A stretch of 64,000 nt of DNA from Pseudomonas sp. 21 (GTDB lineage Bacteria > Pseudomonadota > Gammaproteobacteria > Pseudomonadales > Pseudomonadaceae): positions 1-64,000 of the forward strand of contig NZ_JYOA01000007.1 of NCBI RefSeq assembly GCF_000955805.1, written 5' to 3'. Positions 35,115 through 43,416 of this stretch are shown piece by piece (positions within the stretch are counted from its first letter, which is position 1; every line of letters begins with the position of its first letter). The notes under the pieces were generated by a model. That model ran no database searches and was not told the DNA's origin. It saw nothing but the letters and a program-made list of their open reading frames with translations. Both the position numbers and the translations under genes were made by a program.

Positions 35115-35140
35115 AACCCCGCTTCGGCGGGGTTTTTCTT
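35115..35140 (+). terminator. Intrinsic terminator after prtR
   Basis: AACCCCGC-TTCG-GCGGGGTT followed by TTTCTT. The UUCG-type loop adds stability. Confidence 0.88.
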
Positions 35141-35149
35141 GCGTGTCGA

Positions 35150-35180
35150 TTGAAGAAAAATACAACCTTTGCTATATTCA
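35150..35180 (+). promoter_or_regulatory. prtN promoter overlapped by candidate PrtR operator
   Basis: TTGAAG (35150-35155) and TATATT (35173-35178) are exactly 17 bp apart. The segment TACAACCTTTGCTATATTCA (35161-35180) repeats the element upstream of prtR. Repressor binding there would block RNA polymerase directly. Confidence 0.6.
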
Positions 35181-35215
35181 TCGTGTCGCCATCACCATCG
35201 GAACAGGAGAGTCCC

Positions 35216-35527
35216 ATGCAGTCGACCGCAGATGTCCGCCCCGCCCCCCGCCCGGAAACGGTAAGCCTGGTCTATCAGATTTTCGGGGACGTCCTGGTGC
35301 CGCTGGAGCAGGTGCGCGAGCGCTGGTTCCGCAACCTGAACCGGGAGAATTTCAGCAAGGCGCTATCCTGCGGACGCATCGCCCTGCCGGTGACCACGCT
35401 GGATGACAGCCACAAGGCGATGCAGTACGTCGCGGTGGATCACCTGGCCGCCTATGTGGAAGAGCGCTCGCTGCAGGCGGACGCAGCCCTCACCCGGCGC
35501 AGGGCTAAACAGCCGGCAGTGGTCTGA
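35216..35527 (+). CDS. prtN: Pyocin activator PrtN
   Basis: A 103-aa activator that binds P-boxes in pyocin promoters. The conserved core is [16 protein letters not shown] ... [16 protein letters not shown], followed by the [13 protein letters not shown] block. The ATG at 35216 has AGGAGA 6 nt upstream. Its promoter carries the putative PrtR operator. In PAO1 prtN is the gene next to trpE; here an FkbM-type methyltransferase gene lies between. Confidence 0.9.
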   Translation: MQSTADVRPAPRPETVSLVYQIFGDVLVPLEQVRERWFRNLNRENFSKALSCGRIALPVTTLDDSHKAMQYVAVDHLAAYVEERSLQADAALTRRRAKQPAVV

Positions 35528-35623
35528 CAGCAAGTACCTACAAACTGCCGCTCGCTTTCCTTCCTGAAAATGTCTGCTAGCTTCAATCCGCGCCCCGTCA
35601 CTCATAATAGGAAGTACGTGCAG

Positions 35624-36736
35624 ATGGACCAGCAGACAAAGGAAGTGCTCACCGACAACCAGGTCTATCTGGGCGTTGCGCCCGAAGACCTCAAGGTGTT
35701 CGAGTTCTACAAGAATCCGGACGCTGTTCCTGAAAAGGGCTTCTATACCGACTTCTCCGGCACCCGGACCCGATTGTCGTACTTCGGGCTGGACGAACAC
35801 CCGAATGAAACGCAGATCGGCCGCGTTCCGTTCCCCGACGACGGGCTGCATGCGGAAACCATCGAATACATCGCCGCACTGCATGCAGTGGAAAGTGCCG
35901 GCGATAGCTTCACTGTCGTTGAACTGGGAGCCGGATATGGTCCCTGGGTAGTCTTCGGTGCACGCGCCGCCGCCAGGAAAGGCATCCAGAAGATTCACAT
36001 GATTGCCGTTGAAGCGGATCGCCAACGACTGGCACTCATGCACTCGAATCTGTCGGACAACGGCCTTCCCGTACCCAACGAAAAGGGCCATGGGGGAGAC
36101 GCATCTACCTCCATCGAAGTCGTGCATGGCGCGATCTCGGACGAAAACGGCGTTACCTCGTTCGGCGCGCAGAGCATTCATGACTGGGGGGCCGCCGCAA
36201 TCGAAAATGGCAGCGACATCGACTATCGCGGCGTCAAGGTGGTGACCGAGCAGGTTAATACCTACACCATCGAAAGCGTCTTGAAGGATGTCCAGTCCGT
36301 TGATTTCATGCACCTGGACATCCAGGGCTTCGAGTACCGCGCCGTTCGCAAGTCGCTGGACGCCCTGCAGCGCAAGGTCCGGGTCCTGCTGATCGCAACC
36401 CACAGCCGCCGAATCGAAGGAGAGCTCATCGGGCTCCTGTACGACAATGGCTGGCGCCTGACCTACGAGAAGCCCTGCAAGTTCGCGCTGGCCAATGGGG
36501 GCGACCTCACCGCGCTGACCTATCTGGATGGCACTCAGGTTTGGATCAACACGGCTCTGGGCAGCCCGGCCCAGACGACTGAAGATCCGGCGGACATCCT
36601 GAGTGCCGCGAACAGCGAGATCAAGGAGCTGAAATCCACGCTGCACTCCTGCCAGCGAGAGATCGTCAATCTGAAATCCTCGACGAGCTGGCGAGTCACC
36701 GCTCCCTTACGCAAGCTGAAGCTACTGATCAGTTAA
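35624..36736 (+). CDS. FkbM-type SAM-dependent methyltransferase
   Basis: 370 aa from the ATG at 35624, which has AGGAAG 9 nt upstream; earlier starts at 35570 and a GTG at 35618 are possible. The SAM site is VELGAGYGPW (residues 99-108) followed by MIAVEADRQR. The FkbM acidic block is FMHLDIQGFEYRAV near 226-239. The C-terminus has a coiled-coil (EIKELKSTLHSCQREIVNLK) and the motif SSTSWRVTAPLRKLK, which recurs at the ends of proteins of surface-glycan clusters. It may methylate a surface sugar. Its place between prtN and trpE marks it as cargo. No lipopolysaccharide genes are nearby. Confidence 0.85.
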   Translation: MDQQTKEVLTDNQVYLGVAPEDLKVFEFYKNPDAVPEKGFYTDFSGTRTRLSYFGLDEHPNETQIGRVPFPDDGLHAETIEYIAALHAVESAGDSFTVVELGAGYGPWVVFGARAAARKGIQKIHMIAVEADRQRLALMHSNLSDNGLPVPNEKGHGGDASTSIEVVHGAISDENGVTSFGAQSIHDWGAAAIENGSDIDYRGVKVVTEQVNTYTIESVLKDVQSVDFMHLDIQGFEYRAVRKSLDALQRKVRVLLIATHSRRIEGELIGLLYDNGWRLTYEKPCKFALANGGDLTALTYLDGTQVWINTALGSPAQTTEDPADILSAANSEIKELKSTLHSCQREIVNLKSSTSWRVTAPLRKLKLLIS

Positions 36737-36782
36737 AGCGTCAGGCTGCCAGGTGCGCCTCAATATGCACCTGGCGCCACTG

Positions 36783-36820
36783 GATGAAAAAAGCCCCGCC
36801 GAAGCGGGGCTTTTTTCATC
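36783..36820. terminator. Strong bidirectional terminator between the methyltransferase and trpE
   Basis: A perfect 17-bp palindromic stem (GATGAAAAAAGCCCCGC and its complement) with loop CGAA. It ends the convergent methyltransferase and trpE transcripts. Confidence 0.92.
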
Positions 36821-36831
36821 CGGTCAGCGAC

Positions 36832-38325
36832 TCAATCGCGGCCATGGACCTTGGCGGTATGCTCGGCCAGCGCGACGGCGCGGAACATCGCGCGGCGCTT
36901 GTTGATGGTTTCTTCCCACTCCGCTGCCGGCACCGAGTCGGCGACGATGCCGCCGCCGGCCTGGACGTGGAGCTCGCCGTTCTTGATCACCGCGGTACGG
37001 ATGGCGATGGCGGTGTCCATGTTGCCATTCCACGCGAGGTAACCCACGGCGCCGCCGTAGACGCCGCGCTTGACCGGTTCCAGCTCGTCGATGATTTCCA
37101 TCGCACGGATCTTCGGCGCACCGGACAGGGTGCCGGCCGGCAGGATGGCGCGCAGGGCGTCCATCGCGCTGAGCTTCTCGTTCAGCTGGCCATTCACGTT
37201 GGAGACGATGTGCATCACGTTGGAGTAGCGCTCGATCACCATCTGCTCGGTGACCTTCACGCTTCCGGTCTGCGACACGCGGCCGACGTCGTTGCGGCCC
37301 AGGTCGATGAGCATCAGGTGCTCGGCGATTTCCTTGGCGTCCGACAGCAGGTCTTCTTCCAGCGCACGGTCGGCCTCTTCGGTCGCGCCACGCGGGCGGG
37401 TACCGGCGATGGGGCGTACGGTGACTTCGCCATCCTCGACCCGCACCAGCACTTCCGGCGAGCTGCCGACGACATGGAAGTCGCCGAAGTTGAAGAAGTA
37501 CATGTACGGCGTCGGGTTGAAGCAGCGCAGCGCGCGGTACAGATCGATGGGCGCGGCGCTGAAGTCGATGGACATGCGCTGCGACGGCACGACCTGCATG
37601 CAGTCGCCAGCCAGGATGTATTCCTTGATGGTGCCGACGGCGCGCTCGTAGTCCTCGCGGGTGAAGCTGGCGCGGAACTGCGGCTCCGGGGCATTCACGG
37701 CGCTGAAATCCAGGCCGCGGCGCGGCGTGATCGGCTGGCGCAGGCGCTCCAGCAGTTCCTCCAGCTGGGCCAGGCCCTGGTCGTAGGCATCGGCCTGGGC
37801 CGGATCGGCGAGGACGATCGCGTGCATCTTGCCGGCAAGGTTGTCGAACACGACCACCGCGTCGGAGACCATCAGCAGGATGTCCGGGTTGTTCAGCGGA
37901 TCGGGGTTCGGGCACTGCGCCAGGCGCTGCTCGACGTAGCGCACGCAGTCATAGCCGAAGTAACCGACCAGGCCGCCGTTGAAACGCGGCAGGCCGGCGA
38001 TGGTCGGTACGCGGTAGCGCTCCTTGAACTCCTCGACGAAGGCCAGCGGGTCGGCGCATTCGAAGCTCTCGGTCTCGACGCCGTCGACCTTGATGCTCGC
38101 CTGGTGGCCATAGACGCGCAGCACGGTGCGGCTCGGCAGGCCGATGATCGAGTAGCGGCCCCACTTCTCGCCGCCCTGCACGGACTCGAGCAGGTAGGTG
38201 TTGGGGCCGTCGGCCAGCTTGAGGTAGATCGACAACGGGGTATCGAAGTCGGCAAGGGTTTCGCAGGTCAGCGGAATGCGGTTGTAGCCTTCGGCGGCCA
38301 GGCGCTGGAATTCTTCGCGGGTCAT
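36832..38325 (-). CDS. trpE: Anthranilate synthase component I
   Basis: Makes anthranilate from chorismate with TrpG. It has 497 aa. The N-terminal feedback site block ([19 protein letters not shown]) and the C-terminal chorismate-binding domain (PSPYMYFF-like [40 protein letters not shown] split, and [20 protein letters not shown]) are intact. The ATG at 38325 has GAGG 6 nt upstream. It is separated from trpGDC by the tailocin cluster and preceded by a Trp-rich leader. Confidence 0.97.
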   Translation of the reverse strand: MTREEFQRLAAEGYNRIPLTCETLADFDTPLSIYLKLADGPNTYLLESVQGGEKWGRYSIIGLPSRTVLRVYGHQASIKVDGVETESFECADPLAFVEEFKERYRVPTIAGLPRFNGGLVGYFGYDCVRYVEQRLAQCPNPDPLNNPDILLMVSDAVVVFDNLAGKMHAIVLADPAQADAYDQGLAQLEELLERLRQPITPRRGLDFSAVNAPEPQFRASFTREDYERAVGTIKEYILAGDCMQVVPSQRMSIDFSAAPIDLYRALRCFNPTPYMYFFNFGDFHVVGSSPEVLVRVEDGEVTVRPIAGTRPRGATEEADRALEEDLLSDAKEIAEHLMLIDLGRNDVGRVSQTGSVKVTEQMVIERYSNVMHIVSNVNGQLNEKLSAMDALRAILPAGTLSGAPKIRAMEIIDELEPVKRGVYGGAVGYLAWNGNMDTAIAIRTAVIKNGELHVQAGGGIVADSVPAAEWEETINKRRAMFRAVALAEHTAKVHGRD

Positions 38326-38373
38326 GATCAGCCTCGTGGAATGAGGAGGTAACGGACTTGGGTGCACACACGC

Positions 38374-38388
38374 GCCGGGCGAACCGGC
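38374..38388 (-). repeat. Small hairpin between trp leader and trpE
   Basis: On the minus strand GCCGG-TTCGC-CCGGC lies 9 nt after the leader stop, the same relative place as the hairpin before trpG. No U-tract follows, so if it regulates trpE it may not do so as a standard terminator. Confidence 0.3.
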
Positions 38389-38397
38389 CAAAGGATG

Positions 38398-38442
38398 TCA
38401 GGCGCGCCAGCGCCAGCGGGCCAGGGCCTTGATGACTTTCAT
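38398..38442 (-). CDS. Probable trp leader peptide of trpE (MKVIKALARWRWRA)
   Basis: 14 codons with adjacent-but-one Trp codons, ending 72 bp before trpE. It is in the same frame as gph and forms its last 14 codons. There is no clear ribosome site before its ATG, so ribosomes finishing gph may do the reading. Attenuation of trpE has been reported in P. putida (established knowledge). The identity of the ending to the trpG leader supports a shared role. Confidence 0.55.
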   Translation of the reverse strand: MKVIKALARWRWRA

Positions 38443-39216
38443 CCAGAGTGTGTGGGGAGCCGTTTCCACGGTGCTGTCTCGCTGAGCGGGTTTTGAAGCG
38501 GAGTCGGGCAACACTATCGCTTTGCCCGAATCGAAGCAAGGCAGCAGATGGCGCAGGTCGTCGAGCACCAGCGTCGGGGTTTCCTCGGCGATGGGGCGAC
38601 CGTGGTTGTAGCCGTAGCTCAGCCCCACACTGCGCACGCCGGCGGCCTTGGCGGCGAGGATGTCGTTGCGCGAGTCGCCGACGAACAGGGCCTGTTCCGC
38701 CGAGACACCGGCCATCTTCATCACGAACAGCAGCGCGGCCGGGTCGGGCTTCTGCTGCGGCAGGGTGTCGCCACCGATGATCCAGCGGAAGAACTTGCCC
38801 AGCTTCATCTCGTCCAGCAGCGGGCCGACGAAGCGCTCGGGCTTGTTGGTGATCAGCGCCAGCTCGACGTCGCGCTTCTTCAGCCACTTCAGGGTCTCGA
38901 TCACGCCGGGGTAGACCACGGTCAGCGCGTGGCTGTCGGCGTAGGCGTCCATGAACAGTTCGAGGGCGCGCTCGGTGTCTTCCTCGCTGACACTTTCATG
39001 CTCGATGTCGCCCGCCAGGGCGCGGCGCACCAGTACGCGTGCACCGTTGCCGACCCAGTGACGCACCGCGTCCAGGCCAGCCGGCTGGCGTCCGAGCGCC
39101 AGCAGCATCTTGTCCACCGCCGCGGCGAGGTCGGGGACCGAGTCCACCAGGGTGCCGTCCAGGTCGAACATCACCAGACGCGGCAGCCCGGCGAACGGCA
39201 GCTGTGCAGCACTCAT
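38398..39216 (-). CDS. gph: Phosphoglycolate phosphatase
   Basis: A HAD-family hydrolase of 272 aa that clears 2-phosphoglycolate formed in DNA repair. It has the nucleophile motif FDLDGTLVDS near residues 18-27, the cap domain, LITNKPERF, and FVGDSRNDILAAKAAG. The ATG overlaps the rpe stop by 1 nt. About 45 residues follow the catalytic core, and the last 14 equal the trp leader, which is an odd C-terminus for this family. It is grouped with rpe upstream and trpE downstream. Confidence 0.93.
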   Translation of the reverse strand: MSAAQLPFAGLPRLVMFDLDGTLVDSVPDLAAAVDKMLLALGRQPAGLDAVRHWVGNGARVLVRRALAGDIEHESVSEEDTERALELFMDAYADSHALTVVYPGVIETLKWLKKRDVELALITNKPERFVGPLLDEMKLGKFFRWIIGGDTLPQQKPDPAALLFVMKMAGVSAEQALFVGDSRNDILAAKAAGVRSVGLSYGYNHGRPIAEETPTLVLDDLRHLLPCFDSGKAIVLPDSASKPAQRDSTVETAPHTLWMKVIKALARWRWRA

Positions 39217-39890
39217 CACTTGCGCGCCTGCGCCAGCTCAGCGTGCATGGCGCGGATGACCTCGGCGTAGTCCGGTGCGTTGAAGATGGCGGAGCCAGCG
39301 ACGAAGGTGTCGGCGCCAGCAGCGGCGATCTCGCGGATGTTCTTCACGTTCACTCCGCCGTCGATCTCCAGGCGGATATCGCGGCCGGAGGCATCGATCA
39401 GCGCGCGGGCTTCGCGCAGCTTGTCGAGGGTGCCGGGGATGAACTTCTGTCCGCCGAAGCCGGGGTTCACGCTCATCAGCAGGACCATGTCGATCTTGTC
39501 CATCACGTACTTCAGCGCGTCCAGCGAGGTCGCCGGGTTGAATACCAGCCCGGCCTTGCAGCCGCCGTCCTTGATCAGTTGCAGGGAACGGTCGATGTGC
39601 TGGGTGGCTTCGGGGTGGAAGGTGATGTAGGTGGCGCCGGCCTCGATGAAGTCGCCGATGATGCGGTCCACCGGGGAAACCATCAGGTGCACGTCGATGG
39701 GCGCGGTGACGCCGTACTTGCGCAGGGCCGTGCAGACCATCGGGCCGATGGTCAGGTTCGGCACGTAGTGGTTGTCCATCACGTCGAAGTGGACGATGTC
39801 GGCGCCGGCGGCGAGCACTTTGTCGACGTCCTCGCCCAGGCGGGCAAAATCGGCGGACAGGATCGACGGAGCGATGGCATAGGGTTGCAT
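39216..39890 (-). CDS. rpe: Ribulose-phosphate 3-epimerase
   Basis: Interconverts ribulose-5-phosphate and xylulose-5-phosphate. It has 224 aa and the TIM-barrel blocks [67 protein letters not shown] and EIDGGV. GAGGTG precedes the ATG at 39890. The rpe-gph-trpE order is shared with many proteobacteria. Confidence 0.96.
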   Translation of the reverse strand: MQPYAIAPSILSADFARLGEDVDKVLAAGADIVHFDVMDNHYVPNLTIGPMVCTALRKYGVTAPIDVHLMVSPVDRIIGDFIEAGATYITFHPEATQHIDRSLQLIKDGGCKAGLVFNPATSLDALKYVMDKIDMVLLMSVNPGFGGQKFIPGTLDKLREARALIDASGRDIRLEIDGGVNVKNIREIAAAGADTFVAGSAIFNAPDYAEVIRAMHAELAQARK

Positions 39891-40009
39891 GGCGCACCTC
39901 TGTGGGCGGAAATCACGGATGGCGCGCATTGTAGCCGCTCGGACGGCTCGAAGGGGATCGGGCCGATAGTCGAAACGGAAAGGATGTCGGTGGGAGCAGG
40001 AACGCGGGC

Positions 40010-40070
40010 AAAAAAAATCGCGGATCGATCCCACCCCTGCGGGTGAGCACAGGGACGCAACCGTCCGCGA
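40010..40070 (-). terminator. Probable terminator after agtD
   Basis: On the minus strand a long hairpin closed by TCCGCGA/TCGCGGA runs directly into T8. The loop region holds a further short stem (CCCTG / CAGGG). Confidence 0.6.
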
Positions 40071-40081
40071 AACACTGTGAA

Positions 40082-40909
40082 TCAGGAAGTCGGTGCGGTA
40101 CGCAGTTTCTCGCTGCGGCCGCGCAGCCACTCGAGGGTCAGCAGGAGCACGACGGAGAAGCCGATCAGCAGGGTCGCCGCGGCGGCGATGGTCGGGCTGA
40201 GGTTCTCGCGGATGCCGCTGAACATCTGGCGCGGCAGAGTGGCCTGCTCGGGGCCGGCGAGGAACAGGGTCACCACCACTTCATCGAAGGAGGTAGCGAA
40301 GGCGAACAGCGCGCCGGAAATCACACCGGGAGCGATCAGCGGCAGGGTGACCTTGAAGAAGGTCAGCACCGGCGGCGCGCCCAGGCTGGCGGCGGCGCGC
40401 ACCAGGTTGTAGTTGAAGCCCTGCAGGGTCGCCGACACGGTGATGATGACGAAGGGCACACCCAGCACCGCGTGGACGATGATCAGCGAGATGTAGCTGT
40501 TGCCCAGGCCCAGCGGCGCGAAGAACAGGTAGCTGGCCACGCCGATGATCACCACCGGCACGACCATCGGCGAGATCACCAGGCTCATGACCAGCGCCTT
40601 GCCGCGGAACTCGCCACGGGTCAGGCCGATCGACGCCAGGGTGCCGAAGACCATCGCCAGCACGGTGGCCGCCGGGGCGACGATGATGCTGTTGGTCAGC
40701 GCGCGCATCCACTCGGCGGAGTTGAAGAAGTCGGCGTACCAGCGCAGGGAGAAGCCCTGCAGCGGGTAGACCAGGAAGGTGCCGGAGTTGAACGACAGCG
40801 GCACGATGACCAGTACCGGCAGCACCAGGAACAGCAGGATCAGGCCGCAGAGGATGCGCAGGGTGTAGAACCACACGCGCTCGACCGGGGACATGTACGG
40901 GCTCAGCAT
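40082..40909 (-). CDS. agtD: ABC transporter permease (PotC-like), AgtD
   Basis: A 275-aa inner-membrane permease with six predicted helices and the EAA-type coupling loop ([20 protein letters not shown], near 184-203). It belongs to the spermidine/putrescine PotC family. In PAO1 the matching operon imports 5-aminovalerate and GABA; this substrate assignment is by gene order and family and was not tested. The ATG at 40909 has AGGAG upstream. It follows agtC by 16 bp. Confidence 0.87.
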   Translation of the reverse strand: MLSPYMSPVERVWFYTLRILCGLILLFLVLPVLVIVPLSFNSGTFLVYPLQGFSLRWYADFFNSAEWMRALTNSIIVAPAATVLAMVFGTLASIGLTRGEFRGKALVMSLVISPMVVPVVIIGVASYLFFAPLGLGNSYISLIIVHAVLGVPFVIITVSATLQGFNYNLVRAAASLGAPPVLTFFKVTLPLIAPGVISGALFAFATSFDEVVVTLFLAGPEQATLPRQMFSGIRENLSPTIAAAATLLIGFSVVLLLTLEWLRGRSEKLRTAPTS

Positions 40910-40925
40910 CTTCTTGTTCTCCTCA

Positions 40926-42173
40926 TCAGCCCAGGCGCAGGCGGCTCGCGCCCACCAGCCAGCCATAGATCACGTAGAGCACCAGGGTGGCGAACAGCAG
41001 CAGGCCGCCCAGGGCCGTGGCCATGCCCCAGTTGATGGTGGTGTTGGTGTAGAAGGCGACGAAGTAGCTGACCATCTGGTCGTTCGGGCTGCCCAGCAGG
41101 GCCGGGGTGATGTAGTAGCCGATCGACAGGATGAACACCAGCAGGCAACCGGCGCCGACGCCCGCCACGGTCTGCGGGAAGTAGACCTTCCAGAAGCTGG
41201 AGAACGGGTGGCAGCCCAGCGAGATCGCGGCGCGCATGTAGCTGGGGGAGATGCCCTTCATCACGCTGTAGATCGGCAGGATCATGAACGGCAGCATGAT
41301 GTGGACCATGGAGATGTAAACGCCGGTACGGTTGAACACCAACTGCAGCGGCTGGTCGATCAGGCCCATCTTCAGCAGCGCGCCGTTGATCAGGCCGCCC
41401 GACTGCAGCAGCACGATCCACGCGGCGACGCGCACCAGGATCGAGGTCCAGAACGGCAGCAGCACCATGATCATCAGCAGGTTGGACTTGCGGGTCGGCA
41501 GGATCGCCAGCAAGTAGGCCAGCGGGTAGGCCAGCGCCAGGCAGATCAGGGTGATCACCGCGCCCATCCAGAAGGTACGGGCGAAGATGTCCAGGTAGAT
41601 CGACTGGTCGGGCGTGGCGCGGGCGATCTCGCCCAGGTCATCGATGCGGTGATCGAGCGCCGCCAGCAGGTAATACGGAGTGACGGAACTGGCGTTGCGA
41701 CGGATCGCCTGCCAGTAGGCCGGGTCGCCCCAGCGCTCGTCGAGGGCTTCCATCGCGTCCTTGTAGGACGCCGGCTGCTCCTTGAACGGCAGCGCGCGAG
41801 CGGTCTTGGACAACAGGCTGCGGTAGCCGGCCAGTTCCATGTTCAAGCGCTTGGACAGGTCACCGATGGTCTGGTTCTTGCGCGCGGCGACCAGGTCGTC
41901 GCTCAGCGCCTTGTACACCTCGTCCGAGGGCAGCGACTTGCCGTCCCAGGCGGAAATGGCGTTGACGGTCAGCGGCAGCGCACCGACGACCTCGGGGTTG
42001 TTCACGCTCTTGTAGAGCAGTGCCGCGATGGGCACGAGGAAGGTCAGCAGGAGGAAGACCAGCAGGGGCAGGACCAGCGCCTGCGACTTCAGGCGGTTCA
42101 TCCGCTCCGCGCGCGCCAGGCGCTGCTTGAGGGTGGGGCCGGCGACCTCGTTCATCGACACAGCGGTGGCCAT
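40926..42173 (-). CDS. agtC: ABC transporter permease (PotB-like), AgtC
   Basis: A 415-aa permease. After the first helix (QALVLPLLVFLLLTFLVPIA) comes an unusually large extracytoplasmic region of about 130 residues before the canonical five helices. The coupling loop is AAISLGCHPFSSFWKVYFPQ near 320-339. PotB proteins are usually near 285 aa, so the insert accounts for the extra length. The ATG at 42173 has GGAG 7 nt upstream. Confidence 0.87.
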   Translation of the reverse strand: MATAVSMNEVAGPTLKQRLARAERMNRLKSQALVLPLLVFLLLTFLVPIAALLYKSVNNPEVVGALPLTVNAISAWDGKSLPSDEVYKALSDDLVAARKNQTIGDLSKRLNMELAGYRSLLSKTARALPFKEQPASYKDAMEALDERWGDPAYWQAIRRNASSVTPYYLLAALDHRIDDLGEIARATPDQSIYLDIFARTFWMGAVITLICLALAYPLAYLLAILPTRKSNLLMIMVLLPFWTSILVRVAAWIVLLQSGGLINGALLKMGLIDQPLQLVFNRTGVYISMVHIMLPFMILPIYSVMKGISPSYMRAAISLGCHPFSSFWKVYFPQTVAGVGAGCLLVFILSIGYYITPALLGSPNDQMVSYFVAFYTNTTINWGMATALGGLLLFATLVLYVIYGWLVGASRLRLG

Positions 42174-42260
42174 AGCGAACTCCGGTAAAACGGGCCGCCC
42201 GAGGGCGGCCAAGGTGTGGTGTCAGGAGGAACCGCCGCGAGGGGGAGCAGCGGTTCCGGT

Positions 42261-42287
42261 CCGCCACGGTCCGGGCGGCCGTGGCGG
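42261..42287. repeat. Hairpin between agtB and agtC
   Basis: CCGCCACGG / CCGTGGCGG with a 9-nt loop lies 12 bp after the agtB stop. Hairpins placed after a binding-protein gene often protect that mRNA and give more binding protein than permease. Confidence 0.55.
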
Positions 42288-42298
42288 TAAGGGCTTGC

Positions 42299-43348
42299 TT
42301 ACTTGGCGGCCCAGGCGTTGAAGCGCTGTTCCAGCTGCTCGCCGTAGTCAGCCCAGAAGGTCACGTCCATGCCGACCTGGCCCTGCATGTTTTCCGGGGT
42401 GGTCGGCATGTCTTTCAGCAGGTCCTTGCTCAGCAGCGGTACGGCGTTCTTGTTGACCGGGCCGTAGGCGATGTTTTCGGAGTAGGTCTTCTGCTGCTCG
42501 GGCTGAACCGAGAAGGCGATGAACTTCAGGCTCTCGTCGACTTTCTTGGCGCCTTTCGGGATGGCCCAAGCGTCGAAGTCGTAGATGCCGCCGTTCCAGA
42601 CGATCTTCAGGTTGCTCTCTTTCTGCACGGCGGCGATGCGGCCGTTGTAGGCGGAGCTCATGACCACGTCACCGGAAGCGAGGTACTGCGGCGGCTGGGC
42701 GCCGGCTTCCCACCACTGGATGTTCGGCTTGATCTGGTCGAGTTTCTTGAACGCGCGATCCTGGCCTTCCTTGGTGGCCAGCACCTTGTAGACGTCCTTG
42801 GGCGCGACGCCGTCGGCCATCAGGGCGAATTCCAGGGTGTACTTGGCGCCCTTGCGCAGGCCACGCTTGCCCGGGAACTTCTGGGTGTCCCAGAAATCGG
42901 CCCAGCTGGTCGGCGCGGTCTTCAGTTTGTCGGCGTTGTAGGCCAGCACGGTGGACCAGACGAAGAAGCCCACGCCGCAGTTGCTCACGGCGCCCGGTAC
43001 GTAGTCTTCGGCCTTGCCGAGGATGGCCGGGTCGATGGTTTCGAACAGGCCTTCGTCACAGCCGCGGGCCAGTTCCGGCGACTCGACTTCCACCAGGTCC
43101 CAGGAGACGCTGTTGGTGTCGACCATGGCCTTCACCTTGGCCATCTCGCCGTTGTACTCGCCGGCGACGATCTTGTTGCCGCTGCTCTTCTCGTAGGGGC
43201 CGTAGAACGCCTTCACCTGGGCGTTCTTGTTGGCGCCGCCGAAGGACACCACGGTCAGGTCGGTGGCAGCCATGGACTGGGCCGCGAAGGCCACGCCCAG
43301 AGTCAGCGCTGCGAGTTTGAGCCCCGATGCTTTCAAGGACTTCGACAT
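42299..43348 (-). CDS. agtB: Periplasmic substrate-binding protein AgtB
   Basis: A 349-aa extracellular solute-binding protein of the PotD/PotF class. The signal peptide is about residues 1-28 (cleavage near SMA-ATD). Conserved ligand-pocket blocks are VVSFGGANK, SWDLVEVESPELARGCDEG, PTSWADFWD, VVMSSAYNGRIAA and GGIYDFDAWAIP. It is very similar over its full length to the second binding protein at 44.7 kb. GGAG lies about 9 nt before the ATG. Confidence 0.88.
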   Translation of the reverse strand: MSKSLKASGLKLAALTLGVAFAAQSMAATDLTVVSFGGANKNAQVKAFYGPYEKSSGNKIVAGEYNGEMAKVKAMVDTNSVSWDLVEVESPELARGCDEGLFETIDPAILGKAEDYVPGAVSNCGVGFFVWSTVLAYNADKLKTAPTSWADFWDTQKFPGKRGLRKGAKYTLEFALMADGVAPKDVYKVLATKEGQDRAFKKLDQIKPNIQWWEAGAQPPQYLASGDVVMSSAYNGRIAAVQKESNLKIVWNGGIYDFDAWAIPKGAKKVDESLKFIAFSVQPEQQKTYSENIAYGPVNKNAVPLLSKDLLKDMPTTPENMQGQVGMDVTFWADYGEQLEQRFNAWAAK

Positions 43349-43416
43349 TATTGTTGTCTCCACAGTGTGCAGGTTTGTTTTTCTTGGATGCGTCCGGGAG
43401 TGGCCGGGCCGCGCTG

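Larger units (their letters stand above)
19586..35527 (-). other. R-type pyocin (contractile tailocin) cluster
   Basis: This set of P2-like tail, lysis and regulatory genes sits between trpG and trpE, the standard pyocin locus. Sheath, tube, tape measure, baseplate (V, W, J, I), fibre, U, X and D are all present, so a complete contractile particle is expected. There are no capsid, portal, terminase, integrase or replication genes, and no attachment-site repeats were seen. Structural genes are on the minus strand. prtR and prtN are on the plus strand at the far end, as in PAO1. Internal terminators at 21.8, 27.0, 32.6 and 33.3 kb divide the structural part into segments. Confidence 0.93.

Noticed and set aside
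19586-35527. Complete prophage
   Set aside because: No integrase, replication, terminase, portal or capsid genes and no attachment repeats. The content and site are those of an R-type pyocin.
19586-35527. Additional F-type (flexible tail) pyocin genes as in some P. aeruginosa strains
   Set aside because: After gpD and the lysis genes the cluster ends directly at the trp leader. Only one, contractile, tail set is present.
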